DNA of 64,000 bases from positions 27,344 to 91,343 of the forward strand of contig QZKR01000042.1 in assembly GCA_003598065.1 (NCBI GenBank). The letters run 5' to 3'. Source of the stretch: Myxococcales bacterium (lineage in GTDB: Bacteria; Myxococcota_A; SURF-8). How positions within the stretch are numbered: the first letter of the stretch is position 1; every line of letters starts with the position of its first letter. The notes below the pieces were generated by a model, which worked only from the letters and a program-made list of their open reading frames with translations, was not told the origin of the DNA and did not search any database. Made by a program: the position numbers and the translations under genes. Positions 16,902-26,064 of the stretch are shown one piece after another.

Positions 16902-19900
16902 ATGCGGCGTTTGACCGATCTCGGCTCTTTCTCGCTTCTCGCCTGTGCCTTGTTCCTGATTGTCGCCTGTACAGACGCTCAGGAAGTTCCTTCCGAGGAA
17001 GGCGACTCCGAACAGGATCTTCCCGTTGTGGATGGCGACGAAGAAGTGGCGGACGAGGGTGGCGAGGCGGCCGATCAGGAAGAGCAATGCGTGTCTCCGC
17101 TCGCTTTCCCTCCTGAGGTGGATTTCGGCAACGTCCTTTACGGCGAGAGCGTCTGCAACGACATCACCATCGGCAATGCCGGCTCGGAGCCGATTACGTT
17201 CACCAAAGCCGAGATCTTTGGCGATCTCGCCAACGAGATAGCCATCCTGGACAAAGATTGCAATCATGGCAGCCCAGTCTCCGGCGTCTATATGCCGCAA
17301 GCCACTCTGGCCGCTGGGAAGAGCGTGACCTTCGGCGTCCGGTATACGCCCGTGGACGTCGGAGCCGATACAATCCAACTGGTCGTCACAACGCTGAATG
17401 ATCCCTGCGACAATTCTCACACCATCAACCTGATTTCCCGCTGCAAGGGAGAATGCGAGCTGAAAGCTGCGCCCGTTCTCGCCGACTTTGGCAGCCTAGC
17501 TGCCGACCTGGAACCCACTCCGATGGCCGTTGTCATCCGCAACGAATGCATGGAAATGGATGACAACGTCACCCTGAAGATTGCCGACATGCGCCAGGAA
17601 GACAGCCCGAAGTTCAGTCTGGGCAACTGTGTGAAGGGCGCGGCCCCCGTGCAGTTATTGGGGATGCTGTTAGCTCCAGGAGACGAGACAACCTGCGAGG
17701 TCAGTTTTCAGGGGTCAATGCGGGCAAATGTTTTTGACGCCATCTTCACGATTACGACGGCCGAACAAGCCTGCCAAGCGGAAAGATCGACTCGGATCGA
17801 CGCCCATGCCGTCGTGGATGCGCCGATGCCCAGCTTCATGCCGGCGAACAACGTCGTCAGTTTCTGCTATTCCGCCGTGGGAACGACGCCGCCGGACACA
17901 AGGTCGCTGATTCTGAAGAATAACGGCACTGTCGCCTTCACCCTGCTAACCACCAGCATGGATCCCGTCGATGCGCCGTTCTATTTCACCGGCGCTGCTC
18001 CCGATAACGTCACTCTGCAACCGGAAGAAGAAATTATCTTTGGTATTGCCTTCGAACCGCAGTACGAGAGCGCCTTCGCAGCCACCCTGCTCTTCTTCTT
18101 CGACTTCCAGGACGCGCCGTATCCCGTTACGCTGCTCGGCCGCAGCGTGGAGGTATGCCCCGACGGGTTCGAATCGGTTGACTGCGATTGCGTACCGTCC
18201 AAGTGTTACCCGGCAGGCCGCTTGATCTGCGACACCACCGATGCCGATCATCGAGCCCGCCTCTCCTGCAACAACACTACCGGCATTTACACCGTTCCCG
18301 CTACTCCTTGTGCCGAGGGACAGGTATGCGTGGATGGTCCGCCGCCCTTCGGAACGGCCGAATGCCGTATATGCGAGTTCGATGGGCAAATCGAGTGTTT
18401 CGGCAGTCAACCGAAGATCTGCCGCGACTATCAATTCGAAGACCTTCCTTCCTGCAACGACGCTATCGTTTGCACGTATGACCTGTGCGACAACACCCAG
18501 CCGACCGGCTGCTCGCATATCCCCACCCATTCTCTTTGCGACGATACGAACGATTGTACGACCGACACCTGCGATCCGTCCTCTAATCGTCCAGATAGAT
18601 GTCTCCACGAAGCGAAGGCGAATGATACGGATTGCGACGACCGGCTGTACTGCACCGTGAACACGACTTGCCAGAACGGGCGCTGCCAAGGCGAAACGCG
18701 GGATTGCAGCGCCGACCCCGACTATGCAAGCTGCAAAACTCGCGTCTGCAACGAGGCGCTGAGCCAGTGCCGCGAAACGGAGAACAACCTTCCCGACGGG
18801 ACGCCTTGCGACGACGGTTCGTCCGACACCATTGACGACGAATGCACGGGGGGAGTTTGCGAAGGCCGACCGCCAGTTACATGCACAACGGACGGTATCT
18901 GCTGCATCGACGGTCTGCCCGCCAACGAGGGGGGAGCTTGTCCGGACGATGGCAATGTCTGCACGGAAGACAAATGCGCGGCCGGCGAGTGCGCTCATCC
19001 GAACAAGCAGAACGGCGCGGCATGCGACGACAGCGTCTTCTGCAATGGCGAAGATGCCTGCAACGGCTCCGGCGTCTGTGTCCATGCCGGAGATCCGTGC
19101 GCCTCGGGAGATGCCTGTAACAACACCTGCAATGAAGCAGAGGACAACTGTTTCTCTCCCAATATGACCGCCTGCGATGACGACCTGTTCTGCAACGGTA
19201 CGGACACTTGCGACGGCGCGGGAGTTTGCGTCCACGCGGGTGATCCTTGCGCCGCCGGCGATGTCTGCAACAATACGTGCAACGAATTGGCCGACAATTG
19301 TTTTTCGCCCTCCGATACGGCCTGCAACGATGCCAATCCCTGCACTACTCCCGATCATTGCCTGGACGGCGTCTGTGTCAGTGAGGCGACGGAGACATGC
19401 TCGGGCCACGGCGACTGCTCGCCGATCGACGGAGTATGCCACTGCGCCAGCGGCTACGCGGGCCAGGATTGCAGCGAGTGCGCGGATGGATATGAAAACT
19501 ACCCCAATTGCCTGCCCTGCAATTGCAGCGAAGGGGAGTGCTGCTCCGACGGATGTCACTTCGATGGCACGGCCCATCTCTGCCGCCAGGTCTCCGGTCT
19601 CTGCGACGTCGCCGAGTATTGCACCGGCGCGTCCGCCGATTGCCCCGCCGATGTTTTCAAACCGATCGCTACGACGTGCCGGCCAGCCGCCGGGATCTGC
19701 GACGCGACGGAAGTCTGCACCGGCGCCGTGCCGGAATGTCCTGCCGATGTGCTGAAAGACGAAACTGTCTCCTGCCGGGCACAGAACGGCTCCCAGTGCG
19801 ACCTGGAAGACTTCTGCTCGGGATCGTCAGTCGACTGCCCGAACGACGCCAAATCAACGGCTGTTTGCCGCGAGGCGACGAACGATTGCGACCTGACCGA

Positions 19901-22900
19901 GTTCTGCGACGGCGTAGGCGACGACTGTCCAACAGAAGACCTCCACAAGTCCGACGGTGAGGCTTGCGGCGTGGGCGACCAGTGCGCGGCAGGCTTTTGC
20001 GAAGACTGTTTCAGCGCAGACGGCTGCGGCGACTTGCCCTGGGGAACGAGGGACACGGACTGCGCCGAGCGAATTTGCGGGACCGATCATGTCTGCGCGT
20101 TCCTTGACGGGGCGGACGGCACAGCCTGCGGGACCGACGATCAATGCGTGGGCGGCGCATGCCGCGATTGCCTGACGGCCCAGGGGGGGTGTGAAGATCA
20201 GTCCCTGGAAGGGCGCGATGCCGAATGCGTCAGCCTGATCTGCCGTCCCGACTACCTTTGCGAATACACGCCGGCCTCCGCCGGTACGGCTTGCGATATG
20301 GTGGATACGGGAACCAGCGACCAGTGCGACGGCAGCGGCGCTTGCGTCGATTGCGTGACGCTTGTGGGTTGCAGCGATCTGCCCGACGACGAGAACCCAT
20401 GCACGGACCCGGCCTGCGTATCCCATATCTGCGATAACCAGAATGACAACTCCAACCCTTGCGAAGACGATCACCTCTGCACGACAACGGCATGCGACAC
20501 TGGCTCCTGCGAAGTCGCTTCCGTAACCACTGGGTGTTTTATCGAGGGGATCTGCGTGGGAGATGGAGCAAAGAAAGGGCCGACAGGCGACAACTCCTGC
20601 CGTATCTGCGACCTCGCCAATCCTACCGAGTGGAAGGCGCTTGCAAATGGGCAAGCGTGCGATGATGCGAATGCAGGGACGGTGAATGACCAATGTACGG
20701 CAGGAGGGGTATGCCAAGGCCAAACCTGCACACCTGATTGCAATGGCAAAGAGTGTGGGGATAATGGTTGCGGAGGAAGTTGTGGTAGTTGTGGAGATCA
20801 TCAGGTTTGCTGGGCGACCGGACGATGTGCTCCGAACACAGGCGGCGATTGCGGCAACATGGATGGGTATGAGGCGGAATCTCCTTGGCCAACTTTTGGC
20901 TATTGTTCGACACGGATAGGACGCAGTCCTAATTTCGGCCCTGATTTTCCAAATATTCAATGGCTTTACAGCTATCATGATTCATATGATACATATTTTT
21001 TGGGAACCCCTATTGTACAGGCTAACGGAAATATTCTTATAGGGGCAAGACATAATGGCGTTTTATTTTCTGTTTTTCCAACGGGTCAGACCAATTGGCG
21101 CTATGGCTGTTGTAGTAACGATGATGTCGGATATACTCCTTCCATTCTTGCCGATCATTCCATAGTTTTCGGTCGTCATCATGGTGAAGTTTTTTCTGTC
21201 ACTGAATCTGGTTCATTGCGGTGGCAATATTATTCTGGCGATACGATAGCATCATCTCCAGCAATTGACGGGCAAGGAAATATTTATTTCGCAGATTCGT
21301 CGGGAATACTCATTTCTTTAACTTCGGCAGGAAGCGAAAGATGGACCTATAATTTAGGTGCTCCGTCATTAAGCTCTCCGGCGTTGGGAAGGGACGGAAC
21401 GGTTTATATTACAGCATGGGATCACAAACTATATGCTGTGGATGCGCAAGGCGACGAAAAATGGACTTTCCTGGCGACCGACGATATCTTTTCAACTCCT
21501 GCAATTGGTGCCGATGAAACTATTTATTTTGGCTCTCTTAACTCAAAATTATATGCTATAGCCCCTACGGGGATAAAACGCTGGGAATATTCCACCGGAG
21601 GGGAAATTGAGTCTTCCCCCGCGATCGGCTCAGAGGGGACCATTTTCATCGGGTCTCAAGATGGATTTCTTTATGCAATTAATCCCGATGGAACCTTAAA
21701 GTGGAAATTTAACGCAGGTAGTTCTGTAAATAGTGGTATTTCTATTGACGCTTCGGGCGTTATCTACTTCACTTCAAGCACACCTAAACTTTGGGCCCTA
21801 TGGCCCGATGGAACGAAAAAGTGGTCCGTTTCTGGACCCAGTTGCGCTTCCAATTGCGAGGTTTCGATAGGAGCGAATGGAGTCCTATATGTCGCAGGCG
21901 AGAGCAAACTATATGCCATTAATGAAGGAAATATCACTTGGGTCCCCATCCCTTCCGGCACTTTTTCAATGGGGTGCTCTGTCGGCGATGCTGATTGTGA
22001 TCCCGATGAGGAACCTCTTCATACTGTAAATATTCCGGCTTTTGAGATTCTTGAAACGGAAGTTACTCAAGCTCAATATGAAGCAATCAATGGCTCGAAC
22101 CCAAGCGACCATTCAAATTGCCCTAGCTGCCCAGTTGAAAGAGTGACCTGGAGCCAAGCTAAAGAATTCTGCGAAGCGGTAGGGGGAAAGCTCCCCAGTG
22201 AGGCGGAATGGGAGTATGCCGCTCGGGCAGGAACGACGACGAAATACTATTGTGGGGATGATTCAAGCTGCATAGAAGGGATCGCGTGGTGGGACAACAA
22301 CAGCGATGGTACGACACACCCCGTTGGCGGAAAGGCTGCAAACAGCTTTAACTTATACGATATGAATGGGAATGTGTGGGAGTGGGTGGAAGACTGTTGG
22401 CACGATGATTACGATGGGGCACCGACAGATGGTAGAGTTTGGCAAGACGCGCAATGTGCGTTGACTCGCGTGGAGCGAGGTGGCTCTTGGTCCGACATCC
22501 CCGGTGGAAACCTACGTGCCTCGGACCGGGGTGGCCTCGCTGCAGACTACTCTGACTATTACGGCGGTTTCCGTTGCGCCCGTGATTTGCCCATAGTGAA
22601 CGACTGCACCGGCCAGCCCGCGCACACTCGCTGCGATGACAACAATCCCTGCACGGATAACGACGCGTGCAATGGCTCCGGCAGTTGTTCCGGTATTCCC
22701 AATGGCTGGTGTTGGTTTGATGGGGAAACGAAACTGATCTGGGTTAACGATCCTGCATATATAGTGAATGAATATTCCTATTATGCTTCCGAAACTTATT
22801 GCGACAATCTTGGCCTAGGAAATATAGCAACATGGCGACTACCAACGGTTGACGAGCTAAGATCTCTATTTGTTAGTTGCACAGAGTTAATGACCGATGG

Positions 22901-25900
22901 AGCTTGTGGTATCAGAGAAACATGTACAGCAAATGAAGCACCATGTAAAACTGGGTGCACAGGTTGCGGCGGGCCGTGTCACTGGCCCTCCGGAATGCTG
23001 GGAAACTGCGACAACAGATATTACTTATCATCAACTCTAGGGGGGAGTTGTGCCTGGAGGGTTTGTTATAATCCGGGACAAATCTATTACTATGGGTCAC
23101 CTAGTTTAGGTGATGCTTGGAGCCTGGATTCAACAAGGTGTGTTGCTAACTGCGCCACTGAGTGTGACGGCAAGCAATGCGGCCCTGACGGCTGCGGAGG
23201 CACATGTGCGCCGGGTTGCGGAGCCAATGAAACCTGCAACCCCGACGGCCAGTGTGAAACTACCGAGCCTCCCGAGCCCCCCGCTGAAATCATTTTGAAG
23301 GACACAACCGTCATTGTTCCCGACGAATCCGCCGCCGACATGACAAACTCCGATCCCCCCTGCGGCGAGCTTCGCTTCCCCTTTGAAAACGGCCAGCCGC
23401 CCTTCGCTGTTCAAGCTGGCGACACCGTGGTCAGCGGCTATGAGGGCGGTTTCCTGTGCCGAGTGTTGACAGTGGGTCAAGACGGCATGGAGTTGGTCTT
23501 GAACACCGAGCCGGGTTCGCTTTCCGACGTGATCGAAAGCGGCACGCTGCAATTCAAAGTCCCCCTGGCCATCGCCGACCCGCCCGGAAAACGCCGAACC
23601 AAGGATCTGACCGCCTCCCTGACCATCCCCAATCGCACGTTGTACGACAATGGCGGCCTGTCGGTAACTTTGCGTCCCGGCAGCCTCACTTTCCAACCCG
23701 ACCTGAATGTCCGCGCCGACTACGGTCTGTTCGAAGGCCCCTATTTCCTCGCCACGGTCAGCGGCACGATGACCGCCGACGCCGGGATCGACATGGAATT
23801 GGGTGCGACGGCAAGCATCGATGGCCAGGTGACGATCTATCAACAGAGCTTCCCCTTCTATTTCCAGGCTGGGCCGCTGCCCGTGGCCGGGCGGGTAATC
23901 GTGTCGGTTAAGCCGGGCTTTTCCGCCTCGGCGGGCGGGACCATTACGTCCTCCTATGGAGCACGCGCAACACGCACCGTGACGGCTGGAGCCGAATATT
24001 CCGACCACCAGTGGCGCAGCGTCAACGTCACCTCCCAATCCACCGTCCAGCGCTATGGCCCCAACCTCGATGCTTCCATTGGTCTGAAGGCGGAAGTCAA
24101 AGTAGACGTGCAATCCGAATTGCTGCTCTATGAAACCGCCAGCGCCAACGTCACGGTCGCCCCGCGCGTGGAGGGTGATTTGACGCCGCACGCCAATTGG
24201 TCCTACGACTGGGATTTGAATGCCTGCGTCTGGGGCGGCATCGGCGCAGGCATTGAAATATTCCACCACGCCCTGGTCAGCTATGACCGGACGCTCTTCA
24301 ATCGTTGCTGGGATCTATGGAACGGTTCCGGCTGCATCAACCAATGCGCGGCCGCGAATTTGTATTGCTCGACCCCTGGCACGGTGGAAGGCTGCGGCGA
24401 GGCCAACGACGGCGACAACTGCCTGGACCGTATCTATCGCGAGTGCAGCGTCTACCAGACCTGCCAGAACGGCGCATGCGTCGGCGAATGCACCAGCGGG
24501 GCTTGCTGCGATACGGCTGCTCAGCGTTTCAAGGCCGCCGGCACGGCCTGTGGCACGCCACAATATCAGTACCTTTGCACCGATGGCTCGGACTGCGGCG
24601 ATGACATCTACCGCCAAAAGAACACCCAGCGTTGCAGCGGCAATTCCGCCGACTGTTCGGGCAACTGGTCGGGGTATCTGGCTGATGGGACCATACCCTG
24701 CAACACGAGCCAGAAGTGTGTGCTAGGGCAGCCCACGTGCGCTCCTTGCTCGATAAACGATTGTGAGAGCGGCGTATGCTGCAACACGTCGGCGACACCG
24801 AAGACGTATAAACCCAGCACCGAGGTTTGTGGTCCTGAGGAATCATGGGAATTCACTTGCCTTGAAGGTAGCGCTTGCGGTGGAGACGTATCCGTTCAAT
24901 GGTACGACCGCCACTGTCCCGGCAACCGGGGAGACTGCACGGGCAACCTAGTCCCCCGTGGCTATTGGGAACCCGACCCTTACGCTTACTGCTCCAGCGG
25001 CCAGCGCTGCAATGCGGATACGGGAACATGCGTGACTTGCTCCTGCCCGACTAACTGGTGCCTGGCGAACGATCACGGCGGCGGGAGCTGGTGCAAAGAC
25101 TCGGACACAAGGGTCAACTGTGGCATAAACGGTGCGTGCTACGTTGAGACGGGCACGAGCGATTGCGGCGGCTCAACACCGTACTGTTCCGGCGGTTCCT
25201 GCGTCCAGTGCACATCGAGCAGTCACTGTCCAAGCGGCTATGCCTGCACGAGCAACCACTGCGTCTCGGCCCCCTGCGGCGGGTTGAACCAAGCCTGTTG
25301 CAGCGGCTCGACCTGCAACGCAGGACTGACCTGCTCCGGCAGTATTTGCGTCAATCGCTGTGGCAACGGAACTTGCGAGGGCAACGAGGATCCGCTTACG
25401 TGCAGCATGGATTGCGCGCCGGAGGTTGGTTCGGCAAAGCTTTATTACCAGAATGTGGTAAAAACAGCGATTGGCTGCACTTCGACCTGTCCTCCCGGCA
25501 CGGCCTGCTGGCACAACGGCGTCGGCGGCCCGCCGCCGAACTGGGTGCTTGCGAGTTCCTGCACTCCCCCGGGGAATAACACGGACCTTTACAACTACCA
25601 GGGCTACAACGCCCGCTGGAAACTGACCATCAAGAAAGCGGGCAAATACAAGGTGCAGATGTATTACCCGCCGGTTGAAAGCCTGTGTTGGGTGAACGGC
25701 GTCAATCCCGCGAATCGCTATGCGGGAGATCTCTATTTTGGCATAACGAAATCAGGCTCGACGGGCATCGTGACGGATCGGCTAACTCTAGATTCCAATG
25801 GGTACAATACGATTTTCAATCTGGAGAGCCTGTCCGTAGGCGATCACTACCTCGTCCTATACGATAACGCCCAGAGCGGGAACGTTTGCAATACAAGCGG

Positions 25901-25961
25901 CAGCATGGCCAACAAATGGGTCATCGCGGACGATGTGTTCCTGGAGTATCAGGGGGAATGA
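16902..25961 (+). CDS. Giant multidomain surface lipoprotein (3019 aa)
   Basis: Lipoprotein signal with Cys23 (LFLIVAC) and an acidic linker to about residue 62. In order: two or three ASPM-SPD2-Hydin/choice-of-anchor-D beta domains (66-420; VDFGNVLYGES); a long Cys-rich region (420-1310) with repeats of CDDxxFCNGxDxCxGxGVC and CNNTCNE, an EGF-like unit (about 833-861) and disintegrin-like CDLxEFCxG repeats (883-1030); a PQQ-type beta-propeller (about 1320-1680, several WxY/F...SSPAIGxxGTIYF blades); an FGE/sulfatase-modifying fold (about 1680-1900); an Lcl/DUF1566 domain (about 1930-2083); a beta-rich domain; more Cys-rich units; and a C-terminal carbohydrate-binding-like sandwich (about 2843-3019, WKLTIKKAGKYKVQMYY). 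The FGE domain lacks the catalytic cysteines, so it is probably a binding fold. A role in adhesion or predation is inferred only. Confidence 0.85.
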   Translation: MRRLTDLGSFSLLACALFLIVACTDAQEVPSEEGDSEQDLPVVDGDEEVADEGGEAADQEEQCVSPLAFPPEVDFGNVLYGESVCNDITIGNAGSEPITFTKAEIFGDLANEIAILDKDCNHGSPVSGVYMPQATLAAGKSVTFGVRYTPVDVGADTIQLVVTTLNDPCDNSHTINLISRCKGECELKAAPVLADFGSLAADLEPTPMAVVIRNECMEMDDNVTLKIADMRQEDSPKFSLGNCVKGAAPVQLLGMLLAPGDETTCEVSFQGSMRANVFDAIFTITTAEQACQAERSTRIDAHAVVDAPMPSFMPANNVVSFCYSAVGTTPPDTRSLILKNNGTVAFTLLTTSMDPVDAPFYFTGAAPDNVTLQPEEEIIFGIAFEPQYESAFAATLLFFFDFQDAPYPVTLLGRSVEVCPDGFESVDCDCVPSKCYPAGRLICDTTDADHRARLSCNNTTGIYTVPATPCAEGQVCVDGPPPFGTAECRICEFDGQIECFGSQPKICRDYQFEDLPSCNDAIVCTYDLCDNTQPTGCSHIPTHSLCDDTNDCTTDTCDPSSNRPDRCLHEAKANDTDCDDRLYCTVNTTCQNGRCQGETRDCSADPDYASCKTRVCNEALSQCRETENNLPDGTPCDDGSSDTIDDECTGGVCEGRPPVTCTTDGICCIDGLPANEGGACPDDGNVCTEDKCAAGECAHPNKQNGAACDDSVFCNGEDACNGSGVCVHAGDPCASGDACNNTCNEAEDNCFSPNMTACDDDLFCNGTDTCDGAGVCVHAGDPCAAGDVCNNTCNELADNCFSPSDTACNDANPCTTPDHCLDGVCVSEATETCSGHGDCSPIDGVCHCASGYAGQDCSECADGYENYPNCLPCNCSEGECCSDGCHFDGTAHLCRQVSGLCDVAEYCTGASADCPADVFKPIATTCRPAAGICDATEVCTGAVPECPADVLKDETVSCRAQNGSQCDLEDFCSGSSVDCPNDAKSTAVCREATNDCDLTEFCDGVGDDCPTEDLHKSDGEACGVGDQCAAGFCEDCFSADGCGDLPWGTRDTDCAERICGTDHVCAFLDGADGTACGTDDQCVGGACRDCLTAQGGCEDQSLEGRDAECVSLICRPDYLCEYTPASAGTACDMVDTGTSDQCDGSGACVDCVTLVGCSDLPDDENPCTDPACVSHICDNQNDNSNPCEDDHLCTTTACDTGSCEVASVTTGCFIEGICVGDGAKKGPTGDNSCRICDLANPTEWKALANGQACDDANAGTVNDQCTAGGVCQGQTCTPDCNGKECGDNGCGGSCGSCGDHQVCWATGRCAPNTGGDCGNMDGYEAESPWPTFGYCSTRIGRSPNFGPDFPNIQWLYSYHDSYDTYFLGTPIVQANGNILIGARHNGVLFSVFPTGQTNWRYGCCSNDDVGYTPSILADHSIVFGRHHGEVFSVTESGSLRWQYYSGDTIASSPAIDGQGNIYFADSSGILISLTSAGSERWTYNLGAPSLSSPALGRDGTVYITAWDHKLYAVDAQGDEKWTFLATDDIFSTPAIGADETIYFGSLNSKLYAIAPTGIKRWEYSTGGEIESSPAIGSEGTIFIGSQDGFLYAINPDGTLKWKFNAGSSVNSGISIDASGVIYFTSSTPKLWALWPDGTKKWSVSGPSCASNCEVSIGANGVLYVAGESKLYAINEGNITWVPIPSGTFSMGCSVGDADCDPDEEPLHTVNIPAFEILETEVTQAQYEAINGSNPSDHSNCPSCPVERVTWSQAKEFCEAVGGKLPSEAEWEYAARAGTTTKYYCGDDSSCIEGIAWWDNNSDGTTHPVGGKAANSFNLYDMNGNVWEWVEDCWHDDYDGAPTDGRVWQDAQCALTRVERGGSWSDIPGGNLRASDRGGLAADYSDYYGGFRCARDLPIVNDCTGQPAHTRCDDNNPCTDNDACNGSGSCSGIPNGWCWFDGETKLIWVNDPAYIVNEYSYYASETYCDNLGLGNIATWRLPTVDELRSLFVSCTELMTDGACGIRETCTANEAPCKTGCTGCGGPCHWPSGMLGNCDNRYYLSSTLGGSCAWRVCYNPGQIYYYGSPSLGDAWSLDSTRCVANCATECDGKQCGPDGCGGTCAPGCGANETCNPDGQCETTEPPEPPAEIILKDTTVIVPDESAADMTNSDPPCGELRFPFENGQPPFAVQAGDTVVSGYEGGFLCRVLTVGQDGMELVLNTEPGSLSDVIESGTLQFKVPLAIADPPGKRRTKDLTASLTIPNRTLYDNGGLSVTLRPGSLTFQPDLNVRADYGLFEGPYFLATVSGTMTADAGIDMELGATASIDGQVTIYQQSFPFYFQAGPLPVAGRVIVSVKPGFSASAGGTITSSYGARATRTVTAGAEYSDHQWRSVNVTSQSTVQRYGPNLDASIGLKAEVKVDVQSELLLYETASANVTVAPRVEGDLTPHANWSYDWDLNACVWGGIGAGIEIFHHALVSYDRTLFNRCWDLWNGSGCINQCAAANLYCSTPGTVEGCGEANDGDNCLDRIYRECSVYQTCQNGACVGECTSGACCDTAAQRFKAAGTACGTPQYQYLCTDGSDCGDDIYRQKNTQRCSGNSADCSGNWSGYLADGTIPCNTSQKCVLGQPTCAPCSINDCESGVCCNTSATPKTYKPSTEVCGPEESWEFTCLEGSACGGDVSVQWYDRHCPGNRGDCTGNLVPRGYWEPDPYAYCSSGQRCNADTGTCVTCSCPTNWCLANDHGGGSWCKDSDTRVNCGINGACYVETGTSDCGGSTPYCSGGSCVQCTSSSHCPSGYACTSNHCVSAPCGGLNQACCSGSTCNAGLTCSGSICVNRCGNGTCEGNEDPLTCSMDCAPEVGSAKLYYQNVVKTAIGCTSTCPPGTACWHNGVGGPPPNWVLASSCTPPGNNTDLYNYQGYNARWKLTIKKAGKYKVQMYYPPVESLCWVNGVNPANRYAGDLYFGITKSGSTGIVTDRLTLDSNGYNTIFNLESLSVGDHYLVLYDNAQSGNVCNTSGSMANKWVIADDVFLEYQGE

Positions 25962-26014
25962 GAGGTGAGCGGTATTCCGTTATCACTCCGCGAGGCATGG
26001 AGCCGAATCCAGTT

Positions 26015-26036
26015 ACTCCGCCAACAGCGGAGTTTT
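26015..26036 (+). terminator. Intrinsic terminator after the 3019-aa lipoprotein gene
   Basis: ACTCCGC-CAACA-GCGGAGT hairpin followed by TTT, between the giant lipoprotein gene and the next gene on the same strand. The T-run is short, so efficiency is uncertain. Confidence 0.65.
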
Positions 26037-26064
26037 CATCGAAAGAGCAAAAATGGAGAGAATC

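Noticed and set aside
18840..19400. CRISPR-like periodicity in the Cys-rich region
   Set aside because: The repeats are in-frame protein repeats, imperfect and without unique spacers. No cas genes are present.
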